DNA of 64,000 nt from Eumeta japonica (GCA_005406025.1 BGZK01000005.1:1364001-1428000), one strand, 5' to 3'. Positions 36,291-48,990 are shown, counted from the first letter of the stretch. Notes: generated by a model not told the origin, from the sequence alone. Numbers and translations are program-made.

Positions 36291-36739
36291 TTTTAAACCA
36301 ATTTAAATATCGACTGGAGCTAAATTTAACCGATTCAGCGTCACCGTTACTAACGTGACGGTTTTATTTCATTCACCTCCCGGAAAAAGTGTGCATGGCG
36401 CATTTAAAAAAATTTTCATTTCAAAAGAACGTAACAATCAATTTTTTATCCAGGGTAATTGGAATATCACATTTTTAGTCTAGGATCCGATATCAAAAAA
36501 ATCTCTCCCGACGTATTAATCTATAAAGGTACTGTTCTAAGGAATTACATAAAAAAATAAGCAATATAAAATTTGCTCAAAAAAAAAACGCTTCTGCCAT
36601 TAACTTTAATTATTTAATTTCTTATTATTTTCTGTTGTATTACACCTCTTTCCTGTGAAAATTAAACTTTCCAGAAACACATTATAGTGCAGTGTATTAT
36701 TGACTTAACATTACCCAGATCCCCTCTATTAAATATCCT

Positions 36740-36830
36740 ATTCCCTTCCTAGCGTGTTGGTTTTTCGTCCGGGGTCGCGAGTCTCCATGGGTGACGGTGA
36801 CTATCTATTGCCTGACGGATTTGCTATATA
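36740..36830 (+). repeat. LINE 3' end-like repeat
   Basis: Carries 'GGGGTCGCGAGTCTCCATGG' and 'GGTGACGGTGACTATCTATT', matching the words at 49960-50000 and, reversed, at 27380-27545 and 47235-47330. Confidence 0.5.
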
Positions 36831-38574
36831 AAAAATATCATTAATTGGCTGCAACTTTCATGACATGCTGCAATTTGTATGTAAGATTAATTAAATTTTT
36901 TGCATTTTAGTTTCACATGCGTAATTTCTTTAGCGTTCATACAGTGATAACCACACATATGAGTTCATTCAGAACTGAACTTTGCCATGTTGAAACTCAT
37001 TAAAAAAAAACTGTCAGAAGCGGTGGAGAAAATATTGGCAGTAGGATTTTCTTGGCTGCTTTTGTATTGCTAATTTCTTTATGTTTAACTATATCTTTGA
37101 AATATTGTCAGCGCGTGTAGTACATGTTGGGTGTGGTCATAACGAGACCTAAGCAGATGGCGCTTTAAACCAAACCCTGCATAGCATTCTAAAAGCTTTC
37201 GCAAAGCTCGAAGACGTGTAAATTGAACGCCCGCGCAGCGAATATGTCCTTAATGTTCTTAATAGCGGCTCCTCGGCTATTGTTGCGGGCAACCAACCCC
37301 ATGTCAAAATTCCAGTGCTGTGACTGGTCAATCATACTATGTACGGATATTCTTAGACTCAGGCGCACACTATTTTCAGTTTTCAATGGCAATGACGATG
37401 TTACTTGAAATCATCTTCATGTCTTGTGTAAAATGTTATGGATTCAATGTCTACACTACGTGCAATATCAAAATATAGCAAAAATCGAGTTTCTGACACT
37501 TCTTAAACGTCAAAAAACGTAGAATAATTAATATTTTTGTGTTATCACTTTGTATTTGTCTCGTCTTAAAGTACACATAATAATAAATAAAACGTCAATG
37601 CTGACTTATCATTGACGTCATTTTACGATAGTATAATTGATTGGAAAGCGTACATGGATGTATAGAAAACGTATAGAAAATCCAGGCTGCATATGACAGA
37701 CAGATTCGTTAAATATATTATTGCCAATAAAAAAATAAATTCTCTAGTGTGAACATACATTATTCTTAATAAAATATTAACTATATAGAGGATAAATATA
37801 TTACATGGTGATACAGAACTCTTAGTACATGACTCCGAGTGGCACTTGACTAGTTTTATATACACCCATACATTACTTATTTATCATAAAGTTAAATACA
37901 AAAAAACGAGTTTTATTATTTTGTATTTACAGTTTATAATTAACAAATTAAATAAAATATAAAAAACGGATAACCTAATAGTTTCAAACAGTTCACGAAC
38001 ATATATATGTATATATAAGATATATTATTGAGGATTTTCAAAGCAAACTACAAATTGTTTCTCTGAAAATAGAAAGTGGTTTTATTTAACACGCCTTTAC
38101 AATATTACCGCCTTTAAATCTCACCTGAAAATACAAAGAAACGACATTTAAAGTTTAATAATATCGCCTTCTCAATTATATCCTTTAACTTATTTTTCTA
38201 CAAGTTATTTATAACAATAAATTGCACAAAATAATCTGAACGTCATCTGCCATTGAATCGCGCGTCACTCTGATCCACCCTGTACCAAATTCTAATTAAT
38301 GAAATGTCATTTCATTACATGTATATATCTAGATATGTAAAATTAAAATCCAATCTTGAATTTAATACTATACAGAAGACTTGATTTAATTTTATACGTT
38401 AATGGTTACCTTAAACTGTCAATGTGCCTTCTATCGCATCTGCTACCCTTAGCGAGTTATTCCAAAAGTATTTGCAATGTATAATACAAAGATTGATTTC
38501 AATTGAAATGTACAATTTATGAAAACCGGGTCGACAATGCGTCTAGTGGATGGAGAAAGTTACTTTGTGTTCAT

Positions 38575-38670
38575 TTACCTACTCTGTGCCCTCCCACATT
38601 CTGTCTATTGCAGAATGAAAGTCTCTAAGCTCCCCATGCTGGCCCAGTGCGGGTCGGGCGACAACAAATG
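38575..38670 (-). mobile_element. tRNA-headed SINE, copy 6 (tail, reversed)
   Basis: Reverse complement of the family tail: 'GTGCCCTCCCACATTCTGTC', 'GCTCCCCATGCTGGCCCAGT' and 'GCGGGTCGGGCG'. Confidence 0.6.
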
Positions 38671-39070
38671 AGCTTATCATGTACTCCTTGATTAAAAACG
38701 AGAGGGTTAATCTGGCACGGATTAGACACTCCTTGATCAATTCACCCGTGCTCAAGATTTGGAACTCTTCGTTTGGAGGCAGCGTTCTTAATCACTCTTA
38801 CAGCCGTTAAGAATTTTAAATGTAAGAAGGATTAATTATAACGGTCACATTTCCCGCTCTGCACTGCTTAATGGTGGTAACTTTACTAATTGACTTTTCT
38901 ACAAAGTATAAGCTGATAAAATAATTCACGATGTTCAATTTCTCAGTCGGAGAAAGTACTGAGTGACCTCAAAAATTTGCGCAAGCGCTCGGAAAACATT
39001 CATCGGCGCTGGTCATCCGAAATGGAAGCCAAGTCGTCGTATGTGGACTGTCTAATCACTAAACTATATA

Positions 39071-39567
39071 CAGTGGAATCTCAATAACTCGAACCTCGTT
39101 AAGTCGAAATCCTCAATAAGTCGAAAAAAAATGCCATTCCCTTCCGATGAACCCCGAAATACGCGGTATCTCGAATTGTTTAGACTTTGTAACTCGAACA
39201 AAACGTGATTTCCCTACGAAGTATTGATAATACATATTTATACTCTATAACTCGAATTTCAAAAAGGAGACTTCGTAAGTCGTCGTTGGTAAAATATAAT
39301 GACGTCTTACTTGGAATTCCCGAAATAATAGCAATAAATTCCAAAATGAATGTTCGGGTTCGGGGCTTCTAATCTATTGTTTTTGTCTTGTACACGTGCA
39401 ATGAATGAATACATTCACGAAACTTTCTAAGTAACAGCTGTGAACGTTATGTTTGTTCCTTGTCACAGTCATATATATGTATCTCGAAGTTCTTGTTAAG
39501 TCGAAAACTCGTTAACTCGATTTTTTTTTGCATTTTCCTTGACATTCAAGTTTTTGAGATTCCACTG
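39071..39567. mobile_element. pogo/Tigger-like MITE
   Basis: 497 bp flanked by TA dinucleotides (39069-39070, 39568-39569) as the likely target-site duplication. The terminal inverted repeats start CAGTGGAATCTCAA and match at about 21 of 23 positions. Degenerate 'TAACTCGAA / TTAAGTCGAAA' words recur near both ends, a hallmark of pogo-type termini. No transposase frame is present, so it is non-autonomous. Superfamily assignment is from remembered terminal sequences of pogo/Tigger elements. Confidence 0.8.
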
Positions 39568-41534
39568 TAATACCGTGTAATCTTATTACTTAGAATGAGC
39601 AATTATCATATGAATATGTTGCCATTAGTAAGCTATGAATGTAAAGCTGAGGTACGAGTAGGCTTAAGTTAACGTCCTCGACAACAGACGGCGCTACATA
39701 ACATGGTACCACGTGATATTATGAACGTGAAGGTAAATAGAAAATAAATTTTGCACGATATATGTGTATATTCTATATATGTGCATATTCGATATATATG
39801 TATTTATTTTTAGAAATGAATATAAGGAAGACTCGAAGACGCCGAGCGTAACTCGGTTGTCCTGGTACTGTTTATTAAAATTTAATTATATGTAATTATA
39901 ATTCTTACCAAAATTTCAAGTGAACAAAAATATATAATGCACAAAGTTGAAGTTTGCTAGTGTGAGTATCGATTGAGTACATGCATTCGTTTAACTTTCG
40001 CTGATGTTGAATATGCAATGAAGAACGCGATATATAATTTTTTAATTTCGAATTATATGCTAGCTACATTTTTTTTATAGGCAATCCTGTCGAACGTAAA
40101 TTGAACTAAAATCCATTATCGCTTTGGTATTAAAACACAAATAATTTATGACGACATTTCAAACTCAAACTACGAAATAAAATTTGAAATGGACTTCGAT
40201 CAGAATCAAGTTTTCCAAATTCTCGCAGCTCCAGTGAATTAATTGTAAGTGAAAAGTTCCAACATTTAGTGTTATTTGTATAGTTTAATTAAGGCGGGAA
40301 TCCGACCCGACCTGACCTCTGGAATTGGGCTCTGAAAATGAATAGCCCAACTTTTGCGTATAATACGAAATGGATTGCGACACCCGCTTCGCTCTATAGT
40401 ACCTAATGTCGGCGCCAATGAATAAATCTGTTCCCCGGCTCACTTCAAATTTCTAGCTGGATCTTGAAAATAAGAAGCTACTAAGACGTCTTCGGTTGCT
40501 AATAAATACCGCGCAGAACAAAAATTTCAATTTTAAATACCAAACTAAACGCTAAGACAAGCCATCTTGTCTACGCGGAATGCGGAATGCGGAATGTCTG
40601 CCCTAATTTTTACCCGGCAGGGACAGTTCCAAAAAAAACATCTGTGGCACTCGGGGACTGCCGCGGTAAAGCTATTGCATATTATTTTTTATCAACTTAT
40701 GCAATTATAATTATTTATTTATTTTATTTATGCAGTGTTTTTTTTTGAGGAGATGCCCTAACGCCGAAACTCTAAGCAGGCGTGAGTCACCAGATTGCTG
40801 GGCGAAGAGGGGGATTACGCATGCGCAGTAATGCCGATACAACCAATGCCACCTAAAGGCGAGTTGCTAAACTAAAGAGACAAGCGTAATATTTCAATTA
40901 AGTCATTAAAAGTTCTGGTATTCATCGATAGATGGCAAAAGTAAAAAGTATCACCGCTGTCCCGGTCGGAATGGGGGGTGTTAGGTTATTTTCGTTACGG
41001 AATTTCTGGATTCGATCTCCACGCTCAAGGCCCGCGATAAAAGCTATGCAATAGCTTAAAAATAAAAGAATACATATACGTGTCACGTATCCGTCCTGGT
41101 TCCACAAAGATCGAAGGGATCAGTGAAAAAAAGGTTTTACTTCTACACTCCGTGGTTTTGCGCCTCATTAAATTAGCCCTAAATATTCCGTAATCGCTCA
41201 AGGGCTGTTACGTTAGAAATAATTGTAAACGAATAAATTCAGATGATTAGCAAGGTATTCAACGAGATGGTTCTTTGTCTACTTCAACGGTTTGCTACAA
41301 TCAACAGTGTCTTATCTATTTTAAACAATTTCTACTCAGTTTCATGATTGTAAATTCATGGAATTTATATGAATAGTGGTTTCCAGCTTAGCTTTGTTGA
41401 ATCTAGCTCTGCGGTGTTTTATCAGTTTTGAGAAAATAAATAGTGTACGTCAGGAAAACTGGCAGGAAAAATGGCATATGTTTATTCTCAAAAATATTCA
41501 ATCACAAAATATATGTACGTATTTATTTAGATAT

Positions 41535-41625
41535 ATATATCTCATGTAGTGCCTTTTGTTGCTGAGAAGCAATGCATACCGACAATTATCTCCAAATCAT
41601 ATGAAATGGTGCTATAGAACAGCAG
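41535..41625 (+). repeat. Interspersed repeat, paired with 44235-44330
   Basis: 'CATGTAGTGCCTTTTGTTGC' and 'TCATATGAAATGGTGCTATA' recur at 44235-44330 as 'CATGTGGTGCATTTTGTTGT' and 'CGTACGAAATGGTGCTATAA', with similar spacing. Confidence 0.55.
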
Positions 41626-41740
41626 GAGTTTAGAATATTTTGTACATAAAATCGCTTTTCCTCTCTAAGGAAGTCACTTAAATAAATATACACTTGAAAA
41701 GAAAACTTTTGTCAAAATAAAAATTTTCATCTCATATCTA

Positions 41741-41765
41741 ATATATATATATATATATATATATA
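41741..41765. repeat. (AT)12 microsatellite
   Basis: Uninterrupted AT run. Confidence 0.9.
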
Positions 41766-42420
41766 CAAAAATTGCTCGTCTTATAAGGATTGTGTAAAAG
41801 GCAAATCCATTACTTTCAGATTTTAATACTTTCAAAGTGTTGAGGGTAGAACTTTTTTTTTGTAACATATAAAACATTAAAAAAATTATTTACATTCGCT
41901 CTGAATCAGTCGCATAATTAACATGAAATAATTATTACTACGTCAAAAACACAAACAATGAATATCAATTTCTGCTTTACTGTTATACTCTAAAAATAGG
42001 GTGTTAGTTCCACGCGAGATGAAACCAGTACTTTCAAACAATACATTTCCATTAAATTTATGTGTATTTAACACGTTCATTCTGCTTAACTATCTTGCTC
42101 TAAATATGATGTGAAGTCTATTCATATTGAACCTAATATTTTCAAAGAATAGATCTTATTTAAATTTGTCGATGTCTAACACTTTCTTCTACACTTTCTT
42201 ACTCTAAAATTTTTGTCATGCGCATGCGTGGTGAGAGCAAGTGTTTATAAACAACGCGCGTTGCCTTATTTTTAAAGTTTTATAAACGTAATACACATGT
42301 GTCACGGCTCGAAAATCCATATAAAATGCTTATGGTATGAATATACAAATTAAAATTTACTATTAGGAAATAACACGTGATTTTTTCAAAACTCTGTCCC
42401 AACAGATAAATCCGACGATA

Positions 42421-42700
42421 GTGGCATGGCGGTTAAAAGCGTTGTTTTCCAACCGGAAGTTAATGGGTTCGATCTTGAGGACGGGCAAATAAACCGATGA
42501 GTTTTTAACTTGAGTCAAATTAAACCACTCGCTCGATCCCTAGGAGAGCGAATCAAGCCGTAGGTTCCGGATGTTGTAATCGCAATCGTGACAACGTCAG
42601 TGGCAGTTCCCGAACCGCATTGGGCCAGCGTGGGGGACTTAGGTGGTCCAAGCCCCTGATTCTGAAGTACATAGATTATGATATTTAGCACTGGTAATAT
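42421..42700 (+). mobile_element. tRNA-headed SINE, copy 7
   Basis: Well preserved. The A-box-like 'TGGCATGGCGGTTAAAAGCG' is followed by a B-box-like 'GGGTTCGATCTTGAGG', the core 'CTCGATCCCTAGGAGAGCGA' with 'ATCAAGCCGTAGGTTCCGGA', and the tail 'CCGAACCGCATTGGGCCAGC' with 'GGTGGTCCAAGCCCCTGATT'. Confidence 0.75.
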
Positions 42701-42862
42701 TAAAACCTGGCACAACAAACAAACTCATTGGTAAACATTTATATATTACGAGAAAAAATTTAATGACCAAAGTTATGTGGTTATTTCTTTTAACACGTCG
42801 AAGTAGCGCAGTCTTTATTGTTCAGTGTTACTGTTCTTTTGTATTGTATATCCTTTTTATAG

Positions 42863-43117
42863 GATATTGCGGATCGAAAAACGAAATAATCACTGGGACA
42901 AGATGACCTTGTATTAATAGATACATCAATGCCACACGAGAACAATTTTAAAACTATCGACGACTCATCGGACGAGTGTATTCAAACGCTCGCGACCTCC
43001 TTCACTGCTGGTTCGGTATTGGAAAATGCACTCAACCATTTAGAACGTCGCCATGACAGATCAGTTACTGTGATCTTAAATGAGGAAGAATCAATTAATA
43101 AATCTTCTACAAAAAAG
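42863..43117 (+). pseudogene. Isolated exon-like block with one in-frame stop
   Basis: 255 bases (85 codons, phase 0 at both ends) between an acceptor-like 'TATCCTTTTTATAG' and a donor-like 'AAAAAG|GTGTTT'. The frame reads through with coding-like composition (segments DDLVLIDTSMPHENNF, SDECIQTLATSF, SVLENALNHLERRHD, VILNEEESINKS) except for one TAA at 42887-42889. An ATG at 42929 lies within the open part. I do not recognise the protein. It sits inside intron 1 of the secreted-protein gene, on the same strand. It could be a decayed exon, a fragment carried in by a transposon, an alternative exon, or chance. Confidence 0.35.
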
Positions 43118-44234
43118 GTGTTTTTTTATACTTATCGTTACGAGTGCAGCGGATTAGTCCTACTTCTTCTTCCCTCCTCATTTCTCCTCACCCGGATCTG
43201 ATTATTTCGTAAAATTTCCGCTAAGTATTCTATTAATTTTTATAACAAAAATATATTGAACCTAAACATTGTTTTTGTTATTAATCTAGACTATTGTTTA
43301 CTTCCGGCGACGCTCCGTCTGCGAATATAAAAGGCTTTTTAGCACGTGACATATAACTCACATTAATCCAGTTTTTCTTAACCCGATCTCTTTTAAAGAT
43401 CGAATATCGCCGTTATATCTATTTACATAATAATTGTTTTTATGTTTATATGACGATATATAAATCTAATGAAGTTCCACAGGAGAAAGATCGATGGATT
43501 TAATCTCATTTCCTGTCCCATCAATCACAGCCGGATTTGTGATATAATAATCAATTGTTCTTTTGTGCACGTACATTTTTCCAATCAAATAAATAACACA
43601 ATAATATAATGATACGTTTCTAAGAATAAATGGACTTAGAGTCAGTAATATGATGAGTTGAAAAGGGCAGACCGCTCTTTTAATTAAATACCTTTGCTCG
43701 ATCGGACTGGCATGTCCTAATAGACAAAAATCTCTAAATGAATAATGATAAAAATAAATTTTATTTTATTTTACCTACTCCGCCCACTCAGTTGAGCTAT
43801 CATTTGGGATTCCTAAAGGATTTATAGATTCACGAGGCATTCGCTTGGTTATTATTAGTAGTTTTTATATGACTCTTGATTGTATATTGCAACATTTATC
43901 GTTCTCTTCAAGAAGAGCGTAACGACACAAAAATGTTATACATTTTTTATATGAAAAACATATTTTCTTATTCATATTTAAACAATGTTATCGTTGTAAT
44001 AAAATTAATACATTCCAACAACTAGTAATTCCATTTGTCTCGTACATAGACACACATTATAAAGTACTTGCAGTTCGATATGGGATTGATTAATTTCTTC
44101 ACAGATCACAGAAATCATGGACTATCTCGTGTGATGTAAATAGCTGATACTGGCAACCCAGCTTGTTCGGCTCTCTTCGAGTTAGTCGTGGGATTTTTAT
44201 AAACAATTTCCATCCGAGAAATATTGCATCTGTA

Positions 44235-44330
44235 GTTTATATCATGTGGTGCATTTTGTTGTTGGGTATCAAAAGCTCAATAACAATAAGATCATAACAA
44301 AAACGTACGAAATGGTGCTATAAAGCAACG
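44235..44330 (+). repeat. Interspersed repeat, paired with 41535-41625
   Basis: Shares 'ATCATGTGGTGCATTTTGTT' and 'GAAATGGTGCTATAAAGCAA' with the block at 41535. There is no coding content. Confidence 0.55.
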
Positions 44331-45454
44331 CTTACAAAAACGTTTTTTTGATGTGTAACATCTTTCCTCACGCTTTCTCGCAATCTATGTGAGTGATTTT
44401 GTTAAAAGCAACTAAAGTGGAAGTCGGGAAAATGCGCGCTATTTGATTTGACCGATGAGCGTGCGCGGTGCTCGAGTTGGCTGTCAGATAATACCAACCC
44501 ATTTTTTAGAGATGGGTACTGTAACCCAGTGTCGCCAACTGTACCATTTAAATCGTATCTATAGGACCTGCTTGACTCTTGTGCGACGTACGATCGAAAA
44601 TTCAAAATCGTGCCCAAAATATATTACCTATTTAAATATAATAAAAATATATCTACTATAATATAATACCTTTTTAAATCTTATAATCCTTATAAAAAAT
44701 AGTATAAATAAAATTAAAAATAATTAAGTTCATTTGGTCGATATAAAAATAAAACAGCAACCAACCGAATTTTTTATAAATTAAAAAAAAAACTTGTTTT
44801 AATCAACGTTCATAAAATTACTCATTGCTTTTATCTAATTTCTAAAAAATTTTTAATAATATCATTATATCTTAATGCCAAATGTTAATTGTTCACAGTT
44901 AAGTAATAGATTTTCTGCATTTCCCACCTTCACCATACACTGAAGATGGTTTCAATCTTAAAAAAGCTTTTTAAAGAACGAGTCAGCATGAATTTTAAGG
45001 GGCGATTTCAACGAAACTTCAATTCAGAAGCTGCGCCGCTTTTTCTAATGATGTGATCAAGCTCGAAATCAACACGTAACGAAATGTTTTGACTAACAGT
45101 GATATTGATATTGACGCAATTTTTCAACGTTTTTGACATACTTTGAAACCACAAGTGTAAGTCTCATATTTTAATTTATCACGAGTCTGTAGTCTCCGTT
45201 CTCCTCCGAATTAAACAAAAAAAAAACTGTCTTCAATAAAAAATTACATTTCCCCTAGTGTTAATTAAATAAAATACAATTTTCAATAAAAATAATTATT
45301 CTTAATTACAAAAGAATCGTTTCAGATAATACTTGAATCATTTTTTTCAGGATATTTTGTTAATGTTGCTTATTACCAATGTGGTACGTCATATGTTATA
45401 TATCATATGCGACTACTGTAAGGCTTGTTGATTTTTTTTGTTTAAGATCGAATT

Positions 45455-45545
45455 TTTCCAGGGAAAACACTTATATAGGAAAACTTGAAAAGCAAAACCT
45501 TATATCGAAACAAAATTTTTCATCGCAATCGTTGGGCGATTTGCG
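45455..45545 (+). repeat. 3' part of the GGAAAACACCTATA repeat family
   Basis: 'CCAGGGAAAACACTTATATA', 'GGAAAACTTGAAAAGCAAAA' and 'TTTTTCATCGCAATCGTTG' match the 3' part of the repeat at 48765-48990 and the pieces at 52736-52935 and 58085-58215. Confidence 0.6.
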
Positions 45546-45550
45546 AGATC

Positions 45551-45636
45551 ACACACGCACGCACGCACACACACACACACACACACATACACACACACAC
45601 AAATATATATAAATATATATACACATATATGTATAT
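45551..45636. repeat. Compound (AC)n and (AT)n microsatellite
   Basis: About 50 bases of interrupted AC repeat, then AT-rich repeats ('AAATATATATAAATATATAT'). Confidence 0.9.
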
Positions 45637-45714
45637 AATTGCTCGTTTAATAGTATAGCTGACTACTATATACACTGTACATATATAATACACTGACTCA
45701 TATCCTTCCACGAT

Positions 45715-45800
45715 CTGTCTGTGTGAGGAGTTTGGACCTTGAGCTCTCCACGCTAGCCCAGAGTGGATTGGGGACTCCTGCCAACCGTCTGAAGCACGGA
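45715..45800 (-). mobile_element. tRNA-headed SINE, copy 8 (tail, reversed)
   Basis: 'GAGTTTGGACCTTGAGCTCT', 'CCACGCTAGCCCAGAGTGG' and 'ATTGGGGACTCCTG' are the reverse complement of the family tail. Confidence 0.5.
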
Positions 45801-46371
45801 ACGGGCGGCTAAACGCGATTCAAATTAGTAACTCATACGGTCAATTCGTGAGAGGTTAGCGAACTTGGCACCTTCCGGTCTGAAACCGATGTTCACAACG
45901 AACGAGTCGTCCATCGCTTTTGAACGCGGTGCGATTTTTGCTTAATGTGACTATCAAAATATTTTGACTCTCGCGCCGTTATTGATATAAGTGCAACCAC
46001 TCCTCTACAAATGATCTATGTGAGTGTTGCTTCAAGATGATGTCCCGTCGAACTAATGTGACAGCATCGAAATTGAGTAAAAACATTGTTAGTATAAAGG
46101 ACAATTCGGGCTTACGCGGTAATTATCGTAAAAAGCGAGTATAGGCTTTATATTACATCTACATCTTATATATAGGGTATAAGCTATAGGAAAGATACGC
46201 TATTAATACATAAATGTATATTTTGGAAAATGTTTTTAAGCACATCTCGAAAATAGCTATTTTTTGCAAAGCGATATCATGGTTTTTGAATGATGTTATA
46301 AAACCGTTTAAGTAAAGAGCCTTTTCGATAAAGTTATATATCACAGGTGAATTTATCGCACATTAATAACC

Positions 46372-46640
46372 GATGACGGACGGTGGTTAAGTTGTCAAAA
46401 GACTCGCTTTCCAACCAAAACGTACCGGATTCCATCATGAGCACTGGCAATGACCGGTTAGGTTTAACCGGATTTCTAATCCACTGCCTTAGAGAGCACT
46501 CTAAGCTGTCGGTTCCGGACACCACCATCACATTGATGACGTAGATCGTTATCAGCCCCCGACCTGCACTAGTCCGGCATGGGGGGCTTGCATTTGAAAC
46601 ATCTCAATTTTAAATAAAAAGATTATGGGAGGGTATGTCC
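46372..46640 (+). mobile_element. tRNA-headed SINE, copy 9
   Basis: A head with 'GACGGACGGTGGTTAAG', the core 'CTTAGAGAGCACTCTAAGCT' with 'GTCGGTTCCGGACACCACC', and the tail 'CGACCTGCACTAGTCCGGCA' with 'AAATAAAAAGATTATGGG'. It is followed at 46905 by another copy. Confidence 0.75.
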
Positions 46641-46904
46641 GAAAAGTGCGAGTTTTAATCACTCCCACTCTCGGGATATACTCCCGACCTGTTACAACGA
46701 TATTTAATACTCATATGGTAGTGAAATAAGTTTTAATTATATGGACAGTACGACGCACGAAACTATGCCGCTTCGAATTGCCTCAGAATGATGTAGTGCG
46801 AAGGTTTAACGCTCTCCTACCCTCCTTCTTCTCCCCCGCGTGCCAATGATACGCCATCTGACATTTCCGTGACTCCTTGACCTCCACAGCAGCATACTTT
46901 TATG

Positions 46905-47200
46905 CGTTGTACACTACTCAAGTGGTGAGAACGTCGTCTTCTATTTAAGAATTTTGAACCCTAATCACGAGCGGATTGAACAACGAATTCTTAACGTAAT
47001 TCACATGAAATGATTTACTCCGTTCCTTGAAGAGCGCGTTAAGCCGTCGGTCTTGGACTTGTCACTTTGGTGAGAACGTTTCTTCGGTACTTCCTGGCCC
47101 GCCTTCGGGCAGCGCGAAGGTCTTAAATTGCTAGCCACTAGATCTGAAACAATAACTTACTGTGAAGGGTATGAGAGGGTGATAAAATATTGACACTGCG
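46905..47200 (+). mobile_element. tRNA-headed SINE, copy 10
   Basis: A degenerate head ('CTCAAGTGGTGAGAACGTCG', 'TTTTGAACCCTAATCACGAG'), the core 'CTCCGTTCCTTGAAGAGCGC' with 'GTTAAGCCGTCGGTCTTGGA', and a decayed tail ending near 'GGGTATGAGAGGG'. Confidence 0.7.
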
Positions 47201-47234
47201 TGGTGACGGTAAAGCCTTATTTTTTTATAACAAT

Positions 47235-47330
47235 TACTGGTCATCGTCGCCCATGGACACTCGCAATGTGGTGCCGGCCTCTTCGGTAGGAATAGGATAT
47301 GTGATGGAAGGGCAATGGGGTGATGATGGT
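47235..47330 (-). repeat. LINE 3' end-like repeat
   Basis: 'CATCGTCGCCCATGGACACT', 'CGCAATGTGGTGCCGGCCTC' and 'GGTAGGAATAGGATATGTGA' match the copy at 27380-27545. Confidence 0.55.
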
Positions 47331-47651
47331 GATAAATATCTTACAAATTAGATATCTCCAAATAACTACAAATTATATTATAAATAAAACTCGCAAACTA
47401 GGCGTTTTATTCATAGACTTAGTTTAAAAGTAGGCCCGTCGAATATTTCACACATATTTTGTCGCCGGTTCATTGGTGCAGATGTCATATTTATTGAAAT
47501 GCTCGTATGAGAAATGTAAATTTATAACACAATTTTTATTGAAATCTATGTTATTGTTATATAAAAATTCACCGTTTTTATGATATGATTCCCTGTTGTA
47601 TAAATATTTACGTTCCAGTTTCTAGACCATCTGATCATTCCTGTATATCGT

Positions 47652-47701
47652 GCCACTTGATAACGCTTCAGCACATAAACGCTGAAGCGCTACCTAGTGG
47701 C
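47652..47701. repeat. Nested inverted repeat
   Basis: Inner arms CGCTTCAGC (47664-47672) and GCTGAAGCG (47681-47689) lie inside outer arms GCCACT (47652-47657) and AGTGGC (47696-47701), giving a stem with an internal loop. Confidence 0.65.
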
Positions 47702-48539
47702 GATTAAAGGAATGTATTAATTATAAATTCCAATACTTAACCCACGCGTCTGGTATAACTACAAAACGTTATTCATATTAAAATCCCGAAATGGCGACAA
47801 AAATGAAAAAAAATAAGACGCTATAAAGAGTCGAAAATGTCGAAATATTAGACGAAACGTAAAAAAAAAGCTACTTTATATAAAGAATAATTCTAAAAAA
47901 AAATATCAAGGCCGAAACGCTATGCCGGCATTGAAGTCGTCTTCAACAAACAATATTTCAATTTTTCCTCTCATAAATAAATTAGGGAGCCAATTTGGGA
48001 ATAACACAGAGTGAGCGCGTATACATTATACCTCGCCGCGGGAAATTTGATTTCATTCGCCTAAATATATCGGAGGCCTTTCATCTCCGTAGGCTGTCGC
48101 AATTTTATTGCGCAAATATACACGACCTGAAATCACGTTATCCGTCGGAGCTCCATCGATCCGATACTTCCTCTGCTCGTCGGCGCAGATTCGATAACGT
48201 AACCGACGAAATGAAGCAACAAAAATGAATAGTCTCAACATTGACGCACATGTACCCGGGCAAACGGCGGCGTTTTCCGACTTCGCCGTGGACGTGTTAT
48301 GGATTCCTGCGAATGAATAGCTTGTGCTCGTTTTCCACAATAAATGTTTAAATAATATTGGCACGCTACATGTAATAATAATAATTATAATAAACATTTA
48401 TTTCAGACAAAATGTCCATAGTTTATTGTTAGCAACATAGGCATAGTTAGATCTACTGTTAGTACACACTTCAATTAAGTTCCTCGATTAATTGATAATG
48501 CAAATTAATATAGCATATAAATAGTAAGTTGGTCGACCC

Positions 48540-48990
48540 GCTACTTGTTTGACTGTATGCAGTTGTAGCCACCGCTCCAGCATCGGTCAGTCCCACCTCT
48601 CAGCCGATGCACTCTAGAGTTGTTGCGCAAGCGCTCCTCTGTGGATGCACTTCTTTTTCCAATAATAGCATAATAGCGTCGATATGAACCTCCGCGACTG
48701 ATGTGCTGGATGCACTTGTTACGTGCTCCCGCGTAATATCGGATAGTGTTATTCGCTTTTATGTCGTTTAACGCCATCTGTTGTTGAGAACGTTATGTTC
48801 AGTCTACTGGTATCTAGCGAACATCCAATATCACAGCAATGCAATTCACTCAAGGTTTTATGAAATTTAGAAAAATACTTCGTTAATCGAGTCCCTTCAA
48901 GGAAAACACCTATAGAGATAAATTTGAAAAGCAAAACGTTACCGTATCAAAGAACAAATTTTCATCAAATTCTTGAGAGCCATTTCTATT
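48540..48990 (+). repeat. Interspersed repeat (CGCCATCTGTTGTTGAG ... GGAAAACACC family), longest copy
   Basis: The recognisable part starts 'ACGCCATCTGTTGTTGAGAA' (48772), then 'CAGTCTACTGGTATCTAGCG', 'CAAGGAAAACACCTATAGAG', 'ATTTGAAAAGCAAAACGTTA' and 'AATTTTCATCAAATTCTTGA'. The preceding 200 bp may belong to it. There is no coding content. Confidence 0.6.

Noticed and set aside
42929..43201. A 90-codon single-exon gene starting at ATG 42929
   Set aside because: Coding-like character stops at the donor-like site (43118) and extends upstream of the ATG, so an exon-like fragment fits better than an intact gene.
48053..48397. 114-codon minus-strand frame
   Set aside because: No domain, no splice support, and it overlaps an unrelated open frame on the + strand.
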